Of a DNA stretch of 64,000 nucleotides, positions 63,225 through 64,000 are shown piece by piece. The notes beneath the pieces are model-generated. The model worked only from the letters and a program-made list of their open reading frames with translations, did no database searches and was not told the DNA's origin. Each line of letters starts with the position of its first letter. Position 1 is the stretch's first letter. Made by a program: the position numbers and the translations under genes. This DNA comes from Marivivens geojensis (GTDB taxonomy: Bacteria > Pseudomonadota > Alphaproteobacteria > Rhodobacterales > Rhodobacteraceae). Location of the stretch: positions 1 to 64,000 of the forward strand of contig NZ_JALKCU010000002.1 of NCBI RefSeq assembly GCF_023540835.1. Reading direction: 5' to 3'.

Positions 63225-64000
63225 ATGTTGTGGTCGAAAATCACCTCCGTTTTCGAGACCCAAATGGACACAGAAATTCAAATCGTCGAAGTCGAAGCGC
63301 CCAAGAAAGCAAAGCGTTTTGTCTTCGTGCTCTTGGAACAATTTACGATGCTGTCCTTTGCCAGCGCGGTGGAGTGTTTGCGCATTGCAAACCGTATGTC
63401 GAATGCGGACCTGTATTCATGGGCGCTTGCAGGTGATGGCGGCGAAATGGTCGCCTGTTCGAACGGAACTGAATTTAAGCTTCAGATGGACCTCGACGAA
63501 CTCACCCGCGACGACGTTGTTATCGTGTGTGGCGGAATCGATGTTCAGAAAGCTACGAACAAACGCGTTCTGAATTGGCTCCGCCGCGAGGCGCGTCGTG
63601 GCGTGGTCATGGGCGGTCTTTGCACGGCGAGCTACGCGCTCGCGAAGGCTGGTCTCCTCGATGGTAAACGTGCGACGATCCACTGGGAAAACCAAGACAG
63701 CTTTTCAGAGGAATTTGAAGAAGTAGACCTGACGAAATCAGTGTTTGTCGTCGATGGGAATCGTATCACGGCTGCGGGTGGCACGGCGTCCCTCGATCTT
63801 ATGCTGAAAATCATCGCGGACGATCACGGCGAAGAGCTCGCCAGCGCAGTGGCGGATCAGCTGATCTATTCATCGATCCGAACGGACCAAGACACGCAAC
63901 GCCTATCTATCCCGACCCGCATCGGTGTTCGCCACCCAAAACTGAGCCGTGTGATTCAGATGATGGAACAGAACATCGAAGAGCCAATCAGCCCCGCGAC
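63225..64000 (+). CDS. GlxA-family (AraC-type) regulator, 3'-partial
   Basis: The frame is open from ATG at 63225 to the window end (258 codons); ATG at 63264 is an alternative start. N-terminal DJ-1/PfpI-like domain (about 25-190, KRFVFVLLEQFTMLSFASAVECLRIANRM, GGLCTASYALAKAGLLDGKRATIHWEN), followed by the beginning of an AraC HTH (RIGVRHPKLSRVIQMMEQNIEEP). Related rhodobacteral regulators control glycine betaine, carnitine or amino-acid catabolism; the target here is not told. Divergent from the DAHP synthase gene. Confidence 0.92.
   Translation, partial: MLWSKITSVFETQMDTEIQIVEVEAPKKAKRFVFVLLEQFTMLSFASAVECLRIANRMSNADLYSWALAGDGGEMVACSNGTEFKLQMDLDELTRDDVVIVCGGIDVQKATNKRVLNWLRREARRGVVMGGLCTASYALAKAGLLDGKRATIHWENQDSFSEEFEEVDLTKSVFVVDGNRITAAGGTASLDLMLKIIADDHGEELASAVADQLIYSSIRTDQDTQRLSIPTRIGVRHPKLSRVIQMMEQNIEEPISPA

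Overview
The window reads as chromosome of a marine Rhodobacterales (Roseobacter-group) alphaproteobacterium. The basis is the gene set: an RTX/Hint surface protein, Mg-type HemB, Mfd beside a small conserved membrane protein, bdhA with a patatin-like gene, psuK-psuG, rpsB-tsf, a pst-pho cluster with an alphaproteobacterial PstA, class II DAHP synthase and a GlxA-type regulator. No organism name can be proven from the sequence alone.

Layout. (1) 1-3047: 3' part of a large secreted protein (cadherin-like repeats, RTX repeats, Hint domain). (2) About 2989-22979: a 20-kb integrated element whose ends I can place to within a 12-bp core. It sits inside the last codons of the Hint gene. The displaced gene end is found on the far side (22980-23029), and joining the two restores the reading frame exactly. 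The right end carries the 3' half of a tRNA-Phe gene (22934-22979), which I read as the element's own attP; the target resembles the tRNA-Phe anticodon region, so this looks like integration at a secondary site. Cargo: a two-component system, a lipoprotein, a 1107-aa autotransporter, an HUH-type Rep-like protein, small mobile-element families (DUF6626, DUF6641, DUF3768), an AAA+ ATPase operon, two tyrosine recombinases, a GC-rich LysR/EamA pair and a secreted lyase-like protein. A palindromic motif around AAACACTGTGTTT recurs in noncoding DNA near both ends and in the middle.

(3) 23149-41255: core metabolic genes: MocA-like nucleotidyltransferase, SYLF lipoprotein, hemB, mfd, DsbA/FrnE-like protein, acyl-CoA synthetase with divergent XRE-cupin regulator, entericidin-like peptide, family 5 solute-binding protein, 3-hydroxybutyrate dehydrogenase, patatin-like lipase, DUF502 protein, psuK-psuG, and a divergent DUF4198/HupE pair. 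(4) 41417-50933: rpsB-tsf, a possible minus-strand structured RNA, a LuxR solo, and a catabolic-looking group (GMC oxidoreductase, double CaiB/BaiF protein, LysR, DoeA-like M24 hydrolase). (5) 51002-58376: the phosphate regulon on the minus strand in the order phoR, Pho box, pstS, terminator, pstC, pstA, pstB, phoU, phoB. (6) 58467-64000: gamma carbonic anhydrase, gmk, YicC, a PAS-type protein, class II DAHP synthase and the start of a GlxA-family regulator cut by the window edge.

The main new observation is the element and its junctions. Secondary ones are the shared palindromes, two candidate small RNAs (34480-34570 + and about 43228-43480 -), and a double CoA-transferase that seems to lack the usual catalytic Asp in both halves.
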